Positions 9,740 to 19,032 of a DNA stretch of 64,000 nucleotides are shown here, piece by piece. Source of the stretch: Porphyridium purpureum (taxonomy: Eukaryota > Rhodophyta > Bangiophyceae > Porphyridiales > Porphyridiaceae). The notes beneath the pieces are model-generated. The model saw only the letters and a program-made list of their open reading frames with translations. It was not told the DNA's origin and did no database searches. The position numbers and the translations under genes were made by a program. The DNA is taken from contig VRMN01000001.1 of NCBI GenBank assembly GCA_008690995.1, positions 2,294,001-2,358,000 on the forward strand, in the 5' to 3' direction. Position 1 is the first letter of the stretch, and the number at the start of each line of letters is the position of its first letter.

Positions 9740-10300
9740 CAGAGGAGATAATAGTCACTGACAGCCGAAGAATTGAGTCGTTCTGGTGCGATTACCGCAG
9801 CCTGAATGTGAATACCGACTGAAATTCGACCATTCCCTTGCTGGGAGAAAATGCGAGCGCGCGCGTGGTTAGCCCGGAAACTCCACTTCGGACTAGTCGA
9901 GCATCGATACCCCTCGTCCCCTATTTCCGCCGAGTTTCGCTGTGGGCATTAGTGAAGGCTAGGCTCCCCTTCTGCTGCTGGGCGAGCACGTCAGCTCAAC
10001 ATTATGCACATTTGATGATTCCCAAACCATTGAACGAAAGGAAGTGAGGCAAAATTAGGCAGTACCGTGTTCACAGCAGATGGTCCTCTATTGATGGTGC
10101 GGATCAAAAAGAAGATGAGAGATCGCGACACCCTCGCTTTCGGCTTCCGGATAGTCATGATATTGCGAATCTCAGCATACAAACATGGGCCTAACTGCGT
10201 CCGCGACGTCCCGGGAGGAACTAAAGGCCGATCGTACTAGAGAAATCAAACACAGATTTTATCACGACTTCCTGCACCATTCTGGGGCGTCACGGAAACT
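9740..10300. other. Intergenic, nothing recognised
   Basis: Only short frames are present. I see no repeat, RNA gene or promoter motif beyond a single CAGTAC near 10062. Confidence 0.4.
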
Positions 10301-11011
10301 TTAGCGACGGAGAGCTGCCATCATCTGCTCGACTTCGGCGTCCACCTGGGCGCCGGATTTTGAACTTTGCGCCCGTGGATCCTGCGGCCTGGCATAAACG
10401 CCTGGCCCTGTGTTCATGCGCTGGCCAGCTGAAAGAGCGGTTTCGTCCAGTACCTGGGCGAGAATGTCCTCGGTCTCAGCGTCCAACTCCTCACCACCCA
10501 TGGCGTCGTTCATTACGTCATTCATCATTTCCTGCTGCATCTTCATCTTCTCGGTCTCCTTGTCGTACTGCATAATATTCTTCATGGCACCCTGCGTGTC
10601 GACGGCGCCATTTACCTCCGCCATCGCCTTATTGGCGCTGCCGAGCACGCCGGCCATAGTCTGCTGCGTGGCTGCATTGCTCATGTTGTGCTTCATACCG
10701 CCCAGCTGGTATTGCTGCGCCTTCATTTGCTTTTGTTGATTGCGGTTCTGCACCAAGGATCGGGCCAAAATGCGGGCGTGGTCATTCTGCCCCTTCGCCG
10801 CAAGCTCTTTGATTTCGCGTTCCATTTTCTTCTCCTCGCGTTGCAGCGCTAGCATCTCCCGGTCCAGGTCGCGCACGGCCTTTTCCACGTTGCGGTGCTC
10901 CGTCCGCACCACATCTTTTGTCGTGCGCGCAACTGGCTGCGCCGAGGGCGCGGCCGAAACGGGCGGCGGCGCCTGCGGTGCCGCCTTGTTCCTCGAGTAC
11001 CCGAACGGCAT
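10301..11011 (-). CDS. VPS2: ESCRT-III subunit VPS2/CHMP2
   Basis: The ATG at 11011 gives 236 residues, typical for ESCRT-III (about 220). ESCRT-III polymers cut membrane necks in multivesicular-body sorting, cytokinesis and repair; VPS2 caps VPS24/SNF7 filaments and recruits the AAA ATPase VPS4. The basic first half forms the helical hairpin (VEKAVRDLDREMLALQREEK, ARILARSLVQNRNQQ). The middle keeps the CHMP2 hallmark MKIMQYDKETEKMKMQQEMMND-like segment followed by MNDAMGGEELDAETEDILAQVLDE. The acidic C-terminus ends in VEQMMAALRR, a MIM1 motif for the VPS4 MIT domain. The N-terminal 30 residues are Pro/Ala-rich, longer than usual. Cytosolic, peripheral to endosomes. Confidence 0.93.
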   Translation of the reverse strand: MPFGYSRNKAAPQAPPPVSAAPSAQPVARTTKDVVRTEHRNVEKAVRDLDREMLALQREEKKMEREIKELAAKGQNDHARILARSLVQNRNQQKQMKAQQYQLGGMKHNMSNAATQQTMAGVLGSANKAMAEVNGAVDTQGAMKNIMQYDKETEKMKMQQEMMNDVMNDAMGGEELDAETEDILAQVLDETALSAGQRMNTGPGVYARPQDPRAQSSKSGAQVDAEVEQMMAALRR

Positions 11012-11299
11012 TGTCACACGAGCACACGTTCCTCACGTCCAAGCCACGCCACAATCGTTCCGTGTCCCGTTCGCTACGCACCTGCTTCCTCGCCTTCCCT
11101 GCGACTACACGAGGAGACCCTTATACCTTCAACGGCTCCGAAACAGACTCTTCGCTTCTATGTGTCATCGGTGCGTCTCCTCATATTGCCGTGACGCTCG
11201 CTGGCGCTCTCAATTTTTTTTGACCCACGTACGTATGCAATGCGTCAGCGATTTTTTTTTCGTAACAAAAAAGCTGTGAAAAACGATGTCTATGGGAAA

Positions 11300-12997
11300 C
11301 TACGCTGCGACGGCTGCACCTGCGTGTGAGCACAGAACGTGGCTCGCAAGTTCGTCGTCGACACAGTACTGGGTGCCAAAGCTTCGGTACGCAGTGCCCG
11401 GCTGGTGCCACGCCGTGTCGAGCGACCATGTGGTGTTTGCGGGCTGGCCGCGGAGCACGTGCACGAGACGCGCAAAGTTGCTGCTGAACGTCCCGATAAA
11501 AATCCGCGACGCAGCGAGCACTTTCAGCTCCAGGAGCAGCTCCAGCGTGTGCACCGACCGGTCAAACTTGGCTTCCCGATTCGCGACTTGCTGGTCGTGG
11601 CCCACGCGTTCCTCCCCAGCGATAGAAAGCAACGTCATCCCACCAAGTTCCCGCTCCAAAGTTCGAATCGAAGCCAGCTCGTCCGACGCAACAAACACTT
11701 GCGAGCAACCAGTGTGTGCGGCAGCGATGCGCACTGCGCTCGCGTATGTAGACAAATCAACAAAAGGGACCTCCTTGTACTTGTCGCCTCGTCGTATGTG
11801 CACACCGATGATGCAAGGCGCGTCCTCCTCGAGCACACCGAGACGCTTCAAATCCTTGTCCAGTACCTTGCTGATGAGAGCGCGTGGCTGCCAAAAGTCA
11901 GACGCCAGTGCTCGGTACATGTCGAGCGCACCTTGAGCGTCCAGAAGCGTCGACTGTACGACGAGGTTTGCTAGCTGCGTTGAGCGTTCCTGTGCCACGA
12001 GCAGGCACTCTTCCGCGCGGTTGCGGTCCAGGCGAGGGAAGTCCTGCAACGGCGCACACGCCGAGCCGCCGCCAAATTTGCGCTGCAGCTCAGCTGCAAT
12101 AGGATAAGAGGGCATAGTGCGCGCGGGCTCGGTCCCGTCTGGTCGCATGCACGCCTGCAAGGGCATGTCGAAGTAGCATTCCCATCCTTTGCGCTTTCCG
12201 CAGCCGTAATTCCAGTGATTGCCCATTTCAATCAAGAAAGTGAAGCGGGTGGCCCGCGCAAGGGCGTAGGCATCTAGCATGCGCAACACCTGCGCTCCAA
12301 AGCCATTACTCTTGGTATCGCGAAACAACAGCACCTGCGTGCACATTCCTATCGGAGCGCCAGGCGGCTGCGACGCGAAGGAAGGAAATGCTCTAATCCG
12401 ATTCGCCAGTACCTTGGCGGCCTCAATTTCTGAAGGCCAGAATGAGTACACTGTCGAGCCTTCGCCGCCCTCTGCTCCACGATTCCCTACTCCACTTGTT
12501 AAACGCCTGCGCACGCCGCTGAACCAGGGCGAGCCGGCGTCGTCCGCCTGATATTGATGGCGACGGTGATCATGCTTCCCTCTGAGCACGAGCCCGATGG
12601 TTGCCAGAATAAACACACTGCCGAGCAGTGACAAGAGAACAAACTTGACTGAGAACGCGCCCGTATTACTGCCTTTCAGTTCTCGAAAATGCTCCTCCCA
12701 CGCCTCTCGTGCCAGTTTGACGTATCGCCTCCACCTCAAGAAAGTGCCGCGGAACATCCCCACCGGGCCCAGGCCAGACCCAGATCCAGAGCTCAACCGC
12801 TTCGGTTTATCCCTGTCGCGCGCTGCGTACATGGCGTCCGGCGTATCGGCAGACAAATGTCGTGCCGCTGTGTGACTCGAGAAACACTCGCCACAAGGCT
12901 CGCCAAAGGTAGCTGCTCGGTCGGACGGAATGGTTCCGCAAGGATACGGGGTGAGAAGAAAGCCACATTCTGGGAAGGAGGTTGGACGAGTGTCCAT
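11300..12997 (-). CDS. Type II membrane fucosyltransferase-like (GT23-like) protein
   Basis: The ATG at 12997 gives 565 residues; a later ATG at 12832 (residue 56) is also possible and gives a shorter cytosolic tail. A single hydrophobic anchor lies at about residues 114-138 (FVLLSLLGSVFILATIGLVL), preceded by basic residues, as in Golgi type II glycosyltransferases. The lumenal part carries HIRRGDKYKEVPF, the HxRRxDK donor-binding motif of FUT8/NodZ-type alpha-1,6-fucosyltransferases and O-fucosyltransferases, then VFVASDE, and near the end FIGTFSSNFARLVHVL, matching the TFSSQVCRVAYE-type motif of that superfamily. Acceptor unknown; it may modify N-glycans or wall glycoproteins. GDP-fucose use is inferred from the motifs only. 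Confidence 0.8.
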   Translation of the reverse strand: MDTRPTSFPECGFLLTPYPCGTIPSDRAATFGEPCGECFSSHTAARHLSADTPDAMYAARDRDKPKRLSSGSGSGLGPVGMFRGTFLRWRRYVKLAREAWEEHFRELKGSNTGAFSVKFVLLSLLGSVFILATIGLVLRGKHDHRRHQYQADDAGSPWFSGVRRRLTSGVGNRGAEGGEGSTVYSFWPSEIEAAKVLANRIRAFPSFASQPPGAPIGMCTQVLLFRDTKSNGFGAQVLRMLDAYALARATRFTFLIEMGNHWNYGCGKRKGWECYFDMPLQACMRPDGTEPARTMPSYPIAAELQRKFGGGSACAPLQDFPRLDRNRAEECLLVAQERSTQLANLVVQSTLLDAQGALDMYRALASDFWQPRALISKVLDKDLKRLGVLEEDAPCIIGVHIRRGDKYKEVPFVDLSTYASAVRIAAAHTGCSQVFVASDELASIRTLERELGGMTLLSIAGEERVGHDQQVANREAKFDRSVHTLELLLELKVLAASRIFIGTFSSNFARLVHVLRGQPANTTWSLDTAWHQPGTAYRSFGTQYCVDDELASHVLCSHAGAAVAA

Positions 12998-13068
12998 GCT
13001 CGCAAATGTGCTGTAAGAATGAGTTGGTCGAACGCTTGTGAATTTTACTCATCAGGCCCGGCAATGCG

Positions 13069-13872
13069 TCACCTTGGTTCGCTAGAACATGAGACCGGAC
13101 TGCTTTCAAACTCACATTCACGCGTGGTCCGTAGCACTTTTTGGCGCTTTGAACATGGTGACACGACGTCACGTTCAAGAGCTGGCTTGCTATACGGCCC
13201 TTCGTCGCAAAATGATTCTGCGATGCGCGATCTTAATTGCATACCAAGCGTGAGCGCGGTTTCACCGTCGTGCTCGAGCAGGCGGCGCTGCACAGCGTGC
13301 TGTACGACGTCGTCGGCCAGCCCAAAGGCGTGCAATGTCGCAAGAAACGCCGCGCACCCGCTGATATGAGGCATTGTCGTCCTCAGTGTGGGAGAGAACT
13401 CTTCGCTCAAGTACATTCTCAAGATCAGCTTATGCACCATGCGAATCGTAGTGCGCTTACCCACTTGCTGTGCAAGAAGCTCTGCCACATCGGCAAGAGT
13501 CTCCGTGCGTAATTTCCAGTCTAAAAGATCTAGAACTTTCAACTCAAAGCCAAGTAGGTAGGTCGGATCTGCGCCAAGCTCCGACGTGCAATATTGCACA
13601 AAGCCACGGTCAAAGCCACGGTCTTCCCCGCGATACTTTGCGGCGATCCTCACACACAAGAAGCTCATGACACGGATTCCGTTTGCTGTCCAGGAATCAC
13701 CCCCTAACCTGACCAATACAGTTCGTACGTATTGTGCCGCGGCCTCACCAACTGCAAATGATAATCGCATGTCAGCGGCCACCTCGAACACAGTTGCAAG
13801 CGCATCCAGCAAGCCAAGCCTACGTGACGGCTCGGCACGCGCGCGCTTCCTTTCTGTGACGCAACAATTCAT
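13069..13872 (-). CDS. Divergent cyclin-box protein
   Basis: The ATG at 13872 gives 267 residues. The central region reads as a cyclin fold: VMSFLCVRIAAKYR for helix 3 (MRAIL..W...K-type Lys retained), then GFVQYCTSELGADPTYLLGFELKVLDLLDWKLRTETLADVAELL, which matches the cyclin helix-5 pattern (E..VL..LDW.L...T) of B/D/A and PHO80-type cyclins. A second helical half follows (LILRMYLSEEF...MPHISGCAAFLATLHAFGL). The C-terminal 50 residues are Ser-rich and basic, with a KRQKVLR patch that could be a nuclear signal. It is a likely CDK activator, but the divergence prevents a class assignment. Confidence 0.7.
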   Translation of the reverse strand: MNCCVTERKRARAEPSRRLGLLDALATVFEVAADMRLSFAVGEAAAQYVRTVLVRLGGDSWTANGIRVMSFLCVRIAAKYRGEDRGFDRGFVQYCTSELGADPTYLLGFELKVLDLLDWKLRTETLADVAELLAQQVGKRTTIRMVHKLILRMYLSEEFSPTLRTTMPHISGCAAFLATLHAFGLADDVVQHAVQRRLLEHDGETALTLGMQLRSRIAESFCDEGPYSKPALERDVVSPCSKRQKVLRTTRECEFESSPVSCSSEPR

Positions 13873-13908
13873 TCTGGCTCCTTCACGATCCGATCCAGCC
13901 AAGTTCAA

Positions 13909-14336
13909 CAGAGAATCAGGAACTACCCCTGTTGTGACGAATTTTACCCCCTGCGGTCCTTGAACTTTTGGCTCTTCTCTTCACACTTCGCATTGCTATT
14001 TTATGCCACGAGGCCCACTTTGCTAGCAGCCATCTGGCGTCGCGCTTAAGTACCTGTCACACGGTGGCCTGACTTTGGCTCACAAGTGCTTCATGTTCTG
14101 TTTCGCCCGCCTGTTTGGCGCGCCTGTTTCGCGCGCGAACGCTCCCAATGCCGGACCAGCCTACCCGTCAGTCGCGCCAAATTCCTGCGACCAATGAGAC
14201 CACGTCAAAGCAGCCACTCGTTCACGTACCTACGAGCGCGCGAGCGCGAAACACCACCTCGAACGGGACCGCTTACACTCCGCCTCTGAAATCCGTGCAG
14301 GTTTCAAACCGACCCATCTTGCGTCGCAGATCGGAT
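13909..14336. other. Region 5' of the cyclin gene
   Basis: The plus strand has a short frame from ATG 14148 (MPDQPTRQSRQIPATNETTS) that ends at 14360. It may be the start of a broken or spliced gene, but the opposite strand competes with it. Nothing else recognised. Confidence 0.2.
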
Positions 14337-14756
14337 TCAGTGGCTTCCCGCGTCCTTTGAATCCTTGCATGATCTCGCCACCACGGCGACGGAGCCCGTT
14401 TCGACACACGTCCGCCCTAAAGCCAACGCACAACACTGAAATATCATCTCCTGCCGTCGAACCCCTTTGCAATTCATCCTCCGGTACGCGTTCGCGACCC
14501 TTGGAACTTTTTTGAGGCAAGAATGGTGCGTGGGACATCTGAACTGGAACAGTGAAGCAGCTGGCCCACCAGCTGTTCTACTCTTGCTACCCTTGAATTG
14601 TTCGCATGGTTTCTTGGTCTCAGATCCAAGCACGGTGACTCGTACCACCTCGGCCGCTGCGACACTAGCATTGGAGTGGATCCGCTTCCCATCTGATGTC
14701 GTGCCCCTTTCAAAAGGATAAATGCGCAACGTATGCTGACACAATCGTAAGCGCAT
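14337..14756 (-). CDS. Hypothetical protein, uncertain
   Basis: This 139-residue frame from the ATG at 14756 has strongly G-first codons (SNASVAAAEVVRVTVLGSE, PCEQFKGSKSRTAGGPAAS), which favours coding. No domain is recognised, and plus-strand frames over 14370-15043 also look weakly coding (ending TPKCETELPHTPKWIHFF). One of the two strands is probably a shadow. Treat as a candidate only. Confidence 0.25.
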   Translation of the reverse strand: MRLRLCQHTLRIYPFERGTTSDGKRIHSNASVAAAEVVRVTVLGSETKKPCEQFKGSKSRTAGGPAASLFQFRCPTHHSCLKKVPRVANAYRRMNCKGVRRQEMIFQCCALALGRTCVETGSVAVVARSCKDSKDAGSH

Positions 14757-15087
14757 ACTCAGGGGAGGCTCTTCAACAGAATCACCGCATCCTCCCGCGA
14801 AGACTTGCGCGTTCCGTTTCACATGTGTACTCCTCACACACGTTGCGGACAAGTCGTCTTGGTTTCAGCACCGCCGCGTTGCACGGACGCCGGCGAGCGA
14901 TATTACAGAGTCTGAGTCAGGCGCGACCAGCTCGGGCCGGCTCCGACGAGCTGCGATATCCTGGATCCGCGTGTCTTGCGCGCTACACGCCCAAGTGCGA
15001 GACGGAGTTGCCGCACACACCAAAGTGGATCCACTTCTTCTGACCGGTGAACATTAAATAATGTCGTTATGTTAATACAGGGATTAA

Positions 15088-15104
15088 CAGTACTCTCACT
15101 GTAC
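15088..15104. promoter_or_regulatory. GTAC-box pair CAGTAC-N5-CTGTAC
   Basis: CAGTAC at 15088-15093 and CTGTAC at 15099-15104, GTAC cores 11 bp apart, sit about 255 bp upstream of the HAD-like gene start (ATG 15357). Confidence 0.5.
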
Positions 15105-15356
15105 ACGCGTCCGGTGGCGATTGTGGTGGAAGGCCAGTTGCGGTGGAACGTCCATAAGCTGGCAAGAGAAGAGTAGGTGCGATTGTCCTCCATACACGGT
15201 CGAGCCTCGAAACGGAGTACGGACGCGGCGCGAGCAAGGATTTACGTGGGGCCACAACACGCGCCGCTTCATCCAGAGTCTCGCGCGCCGGTTTCTGCAA
15301 CACGTGGGCTCGGACGCGGCGTGTGTCGGCGGCGTTGTTCTGCTTTCTTTGCAGCG

Positions 15357-16877
15357 ATGAGTGGGTTTGTGCAGGGCGTAAGTGTGGAGTCGCCGCTCTG
15401 GTGGAAGAGAGGATGCAGTGGTGCTGCTTTGAAAGCCTGCAAGGCATGCAGAAGGACGGCCAATGGCTCCCGAAGGACTGCGGCAGTCCGCGACGCGCAT
15501 GTGGAAATGACTGCGCTTGCACGTCCAGGAGCACTTTCATTCGACTCGCGGTTTGCGGTTGTGGGGCGTGGGGTGATGAGGAGCAAAGCAGGCTTCGCAG
15601 TTGCCCGTGAACAGGCATGGGGCCGGGGGCGGGGACAGTCTTTGCCGGCACCGGTTCTCCATGTATTTCTACCTCGCAACCCTGGCTTGTCAGACGGCGA
15701 CGATGGCGAGGATGAGTCACGTTTGGACAAAGCCAGCCTTGACAGGGACTTGTTTTGGCTCGACGACAACCAGGACGAATATGATGACGATGGATATCTC
15801 ATAAGGCGTGCCCCGTCCAGTGATGACGAACAAGCACAAGAACAAGCGCCACAATCCACGAACGACAAGGGTAGTCACAGCAGCCAAACAAAAGCAGCGA
15901 CTGCTGAAAGTGAGTCCCGGCCTGCCATCGACAGGAGAAGGATTATAAGCGAAGTGGACTTGTTTCGCGAGAAGGAGCTTTTGTTCTCTGATTCGAAGCC
16001 CACGTACGACGACTCTTACCGTGACCGGGAGAAGAAGCGCTCGTTGAGTGCCTTCCGGGGCGGGCGCGGTGGGTTTATTGACGTTGAGGAAATGAACCGC
16101 ACGCTCACGCCGGACTTTCTGGAAAGACACCGCTTTGTGCTTGCGCCAGACGAGGCGTTCGGGGCCATCTTTATGTGGGAAGCCATTGTGGAAGGCTGGC
16201 GTGAATTGGAAATGGGGGCGTGGAACGCAGTTGCGACGGAAGAGTCTCTATACCCTGTCGATATGGAGGATGTAATTCGTGCGGAGGACATGATTCCAGA
16301 GCAAGCGGTACAGCGCGTGTTCCACTGGACGACTGACTGGGGTCAGATCAAGAAACTCATTTTCAGGCAGCGCGAAGTGTTGAACGAGCAACTGGATTCA
16401 TTTGAAGGATTTCGCGTGCGCGACGGAGTCGTCCCGTGGCTTGAGGCGTTGGCTAAGCACGGCACGCGCGTGTGCCTGTGCGCACCACTTCCGCGACAAC
16501 GCGTGGAGCTCATTCTGAAAAAGCTTGACCTGCGTCAGTGTTTTCCGTACATGATCACTGCGGACCAAGAGTTTGAAAGCCTAGAGCAAATGTGCCTGCT
16601 CGCGGCGCTCACTTTTGAACGCCCCCCTCAAAAATGTGCCGTCTTCACAGACCGCCCGAAGGGCATCATTGCGGCGCATGAAATTTCTATGAAGGCCGTA
16701 GCTATGGTGCAAGCATACAAGGCTTTCGAACTGCGGAGCGCTGACGTGACGGTCTCTTCGTTTGATCAGCTGGTGGTTCTGAATGTGCGGCGCCTATTTA
16801 GCGAAGCTGGTTATGAGCGCATGGACCCGCAAACGCAGACCGAGGTCCAACAGCTCACAATGGAAGAACAACGGTAG
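15357..16877 (+). CDS. Plastid HAD-superfamily protein, PYRP2-like, catalytic Asp lost
   Basis: The frame upstream is open but the first ATG is at 15357, giving 506 residues that begin MSGFVQGVSVES, the Phe-containing leader typical of plastid proteins here. Residues 100-290 are acidic and low in complexity. The C-terminal 230 residues follow the plant chloroplast HAD-like group (CbbY/PYRP2-type, At4g11570-like): FGAIFMWEAIVEGWRE, then a helical cap, then VRDGVVPWLEALAKHGTRVCLCAPLPR, LRQCFPYMITADQEFES, KCAVFTDRPKGIIAAHE and KAVAMVQAYKAFELRSADV. The DxD nucleophile motif at the start of the fold is replaced by MWEA, so ordinary aspartyl-phosphate chemistry is not expected. An AATAAA follows at 16910. 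Confidence 0.8.
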   Translation: MSGFVQGVSVESPLWWKRGCSGAALKACKACRRTANGSRRTAAVRDAHVEMTALARPGALSFDSRFAVVGRGVMRSKAGFAVAREQAWGRGRGQSLPAPVLHVFLPRNPGLSDGDDGEDESRLDKASLDRDLFWLDDNQDEYDDDGYLIRRAPSSDDEQAQEQAPQSTNDKGSHSSQTKAATAESESRPAIDRRRIISEVDLFREKELLFSDSKPTYDDSYRDREKKRSLSAFRGGRGGFIDVEEMNRTLTPDFLERHRFVLAPDEAFGAIFMWEAIVEGWRELEMGAWNAVATEESLYPVDMEDVIRAEDMIPEQAVQRVFHWTTDWGQIKKLIFRQREVLNEQLDSFEGFRVRDGVVPWLEALAKHGTRVCLCAPLPRQRVELILKKLDLRQCFPYMITADQEFESLEQMCLLAALTFERPPQKCAVFTDRPKGIIAAHEISMKAVAMVQAYKAFELRSADVTVSSFDQLVVLNVRRLFSEAGYERMDPQTQTEVQQLTMEEQR

Positions 16878-17533
16878 GAGAAAGAGATCTTGTCATCGGG
16901 GAACACCTCAATAAAGTCCGAACCCTCAAATCAGGCTGAGAGGCAGTGGCGAAGGGATCAAAACAAGTGGATCGGAAACTTTCAAGACGAAACGGGATCA
17001 CACTCGGTCAGCTACGCTCCTCACTTCGCCGCCGAGAAGCTCACACATGGCGCTACTTGTTTTTCTCCGAACGATCGGCGCGCGTCGCGCGAGTCATCAG
17101 ACGCTGGTCGTTCGACCATAGCATACGGCGCATGGCACAACCGGCGCCTGGAAAAGGGTTCATCCCGATGACGGGCTTTCCCAGACTTTTGCCGCTGGCT
17201 CTCATGTCCGTTAGGACGCCCTGTTTCTTGCTTTGTATCCATCACGCGACTCGCGCGCCCCACGCCCTTCCAGATCGCTCAAAAGAAAGACAAAAGAAAG
17301 AGCAGAAACTTACAGCTTTGACCACCGCCCGCGCGGCTGGAATCCGAACGAGACACCGGTGACTCCCATCGGACATCTATTCACACGCGTTCATGTGAAA
17401 TCGTACGAGTCACAACCGACAAACGCTATGCCTCCCAACAACCTCTGCGGCCGCAAGGTTTGTACACTAAAATCAGCCGTGGTGAGTTCGAGTCGAGGAA
17501 CGTCTCTGGGCTAAAGTGGAAACAGGTGACGCG
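16878..17533. other. Intergenic between HAD-like and TauD-like genes
   Basis: Holds the AATAAA at 16910-16915 (33 bp after the HAD stop) and the promoter of the next gene. Overlapping basic frames of up to 138 codons on the plus strand look like composition artefacts. TTGTAC near 17459 is a partial GTAC box. Confidence 0.4.
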
Positions 17534-18574
17534 ATGAAGGACGACTTCTTGTGGAAGCAGGCTGTGATCCCCGAGGCGCGGGCCATCGCACTGGGGACTG
17601 GACCTGATGCGGCTTTTACATTTCCTCTCGTGCTGATGCCAGAGAAGGAATTTGAAAAGGCGTCGCTTGAGCAGGTGCTGAGCAACGTACACGCGAGGAG
17701 AGATGAATTGGAGGAACAGCTCTCCAAGCACGGCGCTATACTTTTCCGCGCATTCCCTGGCGTGACAAGTGCGAATGCGTTTGATGAGTTCGTGAGAGCA
17801 GGGCTGGGCATCCGCAATTTTCCGTACGTGGGCGGTAATGCTGTGCGCAAAAAAGTTGTAGCAGACCGCGTCTTTACCACGAATGAAAGCCCACCAGACC
17901 GGCTTATTCCGTTCCACCACGAGCTCGCACAGACATCCAACTATCCGTCCCGTATCCTGTTTTTCTGCGACCTGCCGGCGGCGCAAGGGGGCGAGACACC
18001 GATTGCGAATTCCGTCGAGACCTGCGCATTAATCGCGGAAAAGTTCCCAGATTTCTTGAAAGCACTGGAGCAATTCGGGGTCGTTTACACGCGCGTTATG
18101 ACAGAGCACGATCGTGCAGAGTCAGCCATTGGGCGGGGCTGGAAGTCCACGTTCAATGTGGACTCGAAGGAGCAATTGGAAGCACTGCTTGCTTCAAAGG
18201 GCGAGCAGTGTGAGTGGCTTCGTGACGGAGCGGCGGAAGCAGGAGCTGGTCTCATGCGGCACTGCTCGCCCGTGCTGCCAGCCGTCAAGACACTCAAGGA
18301 CGGACGCCGAGTATTTTTCAACCAAGTGATTGCCGCATACACGGGATGGCAGGATGAATTCAATGACCCAGCGACATGCGTGCGACTGGGCGACGACACG
18401 CGCTCTGCCCTGGACCCAGAAGCGATGCAGTTCTGTATCGACATACTACGCGAATGCCAGGTCGCGTTTCCGTGGCAAGAAGGTGACGTACTGTACATCC
18501 ACAACGAGCTCGTCATGCACGCTCGGAACACATTTTCGGGCCCTCGCCGTATCTTTGCGGCACTGGGTGTCTGA
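17534..18574 (+). CDS. TauD/TfdA-family Fe(II)/2-oxoglutarate dioxygenase (clavaminate synthase-like)
   Basis: The ATG at 17534 gives 346 residues; an in-frame GTG lies 18 bp upstream. It matches the plant clavaminate synthase-like group (At3g21360 type, about 330 residues): PFHHELAQTSNYPSRILFFC carries the HxE iron ligands, followed by GGETPIANS, then IGRGWKSTFNVDS, FNQVIAAYTGWQDEFNDP, and FPWQEGDVLYIHNELVMHARNTFSGPRR. The last segment supplies the distal His ligand and the Arg that binds 2-oxoglutarate. All key residues seem present, so an active oxygenase is likely. Substrate unknown. No transit peptide is visible, so cytosolic. AATAAA follows at 18704. Confidence 0.93.
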   Translation: MKDDFLWKQAVIPEARAIALGTGPDAAFTFPLVLMPEKEFEKASLEQVLSNVHARRDELEEQLSKHGAILFRAFPGVTSANAFDEFVRAGLGIRNFPYVGGNAVRKKVVADRVFTTNESPPDRLIPFHHELAQTSNYPSRILFFCDLPAAQGGETPIANSVETCALIAEKFPDFLKALEQFGVVYTRVMTEHDRAESAIGRGWKSTFNVDSKEQLEALLASKGEQCEWLRDGAAEAGAGLMRHCSPVLPAVKTLKDGRRVFFNQVIAAYTGWQDEFNDPATCVRLGDDTRSALDPEAMQFCIDILRECQVAFPWQEGDVLYIHNELVMHARNTFSGPRRIFAALGV

Positions 18575-18703
18575 CATGAAGCCCTGGCGATGACAGACTT
18601 CAGCGTTCGACACTTCATACCAGCCTGATTTTCGCGCACCGCGCACGCGTACGTGGTGCACGCTGACGGGAACCAGGCACGTCGCCCCAAAGCAAGCTAG
18701 CTC

Positions 18704-18709
18704 AATAAA
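18704..18709 (+). terminator. AATAAA polyadenylation signal of the TauD-like gene
   Basis: AATAAA 130 bp after the TauD-like stop codon, same strand, followed by a T-rich stretch. The surrounding 18575-19032 interval shows no other gene. Confidence 0.4.
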
Positions 18710-19032
18710 GTACATCTTTTCTGGTACGCTTTTCGTCCGCAGCCAAGACGGCAGCTGAACAACATTCTTCAGCGTGAACGCACTGAATTGAACGCATGGA
18801 GGTCACCACACGGGCGCGACGACTAAAGGTCTTGATGAGAAGCAGTGGTCTGCAAGAGGCGCATGCTGCTGCTGATAGATGCACATTGGACGGCACCGCG
18901 TTGCCGCATCGTTGGCGCTGGACAGGGTAATCCGTGGGTCGACAGGCGGCGACCGATTTACTTGCACACCAACGTGCCCTAGTTGACGCTGCGTTGTGCA
19001 AGACGCGTGTGGGTCATTCCCACGCAAGTAGC

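Noticed and set aside
15023-15036. 14-bp perfect palindrome AAGTGGATCCACTT
   Set aside because: Single occurrence without a second copy or promoter context; may be chance.
17021-17362. Basic frames on both strands before the TauD-like gene
   Set aside because: No start context, domain or codon bias; likely composition.
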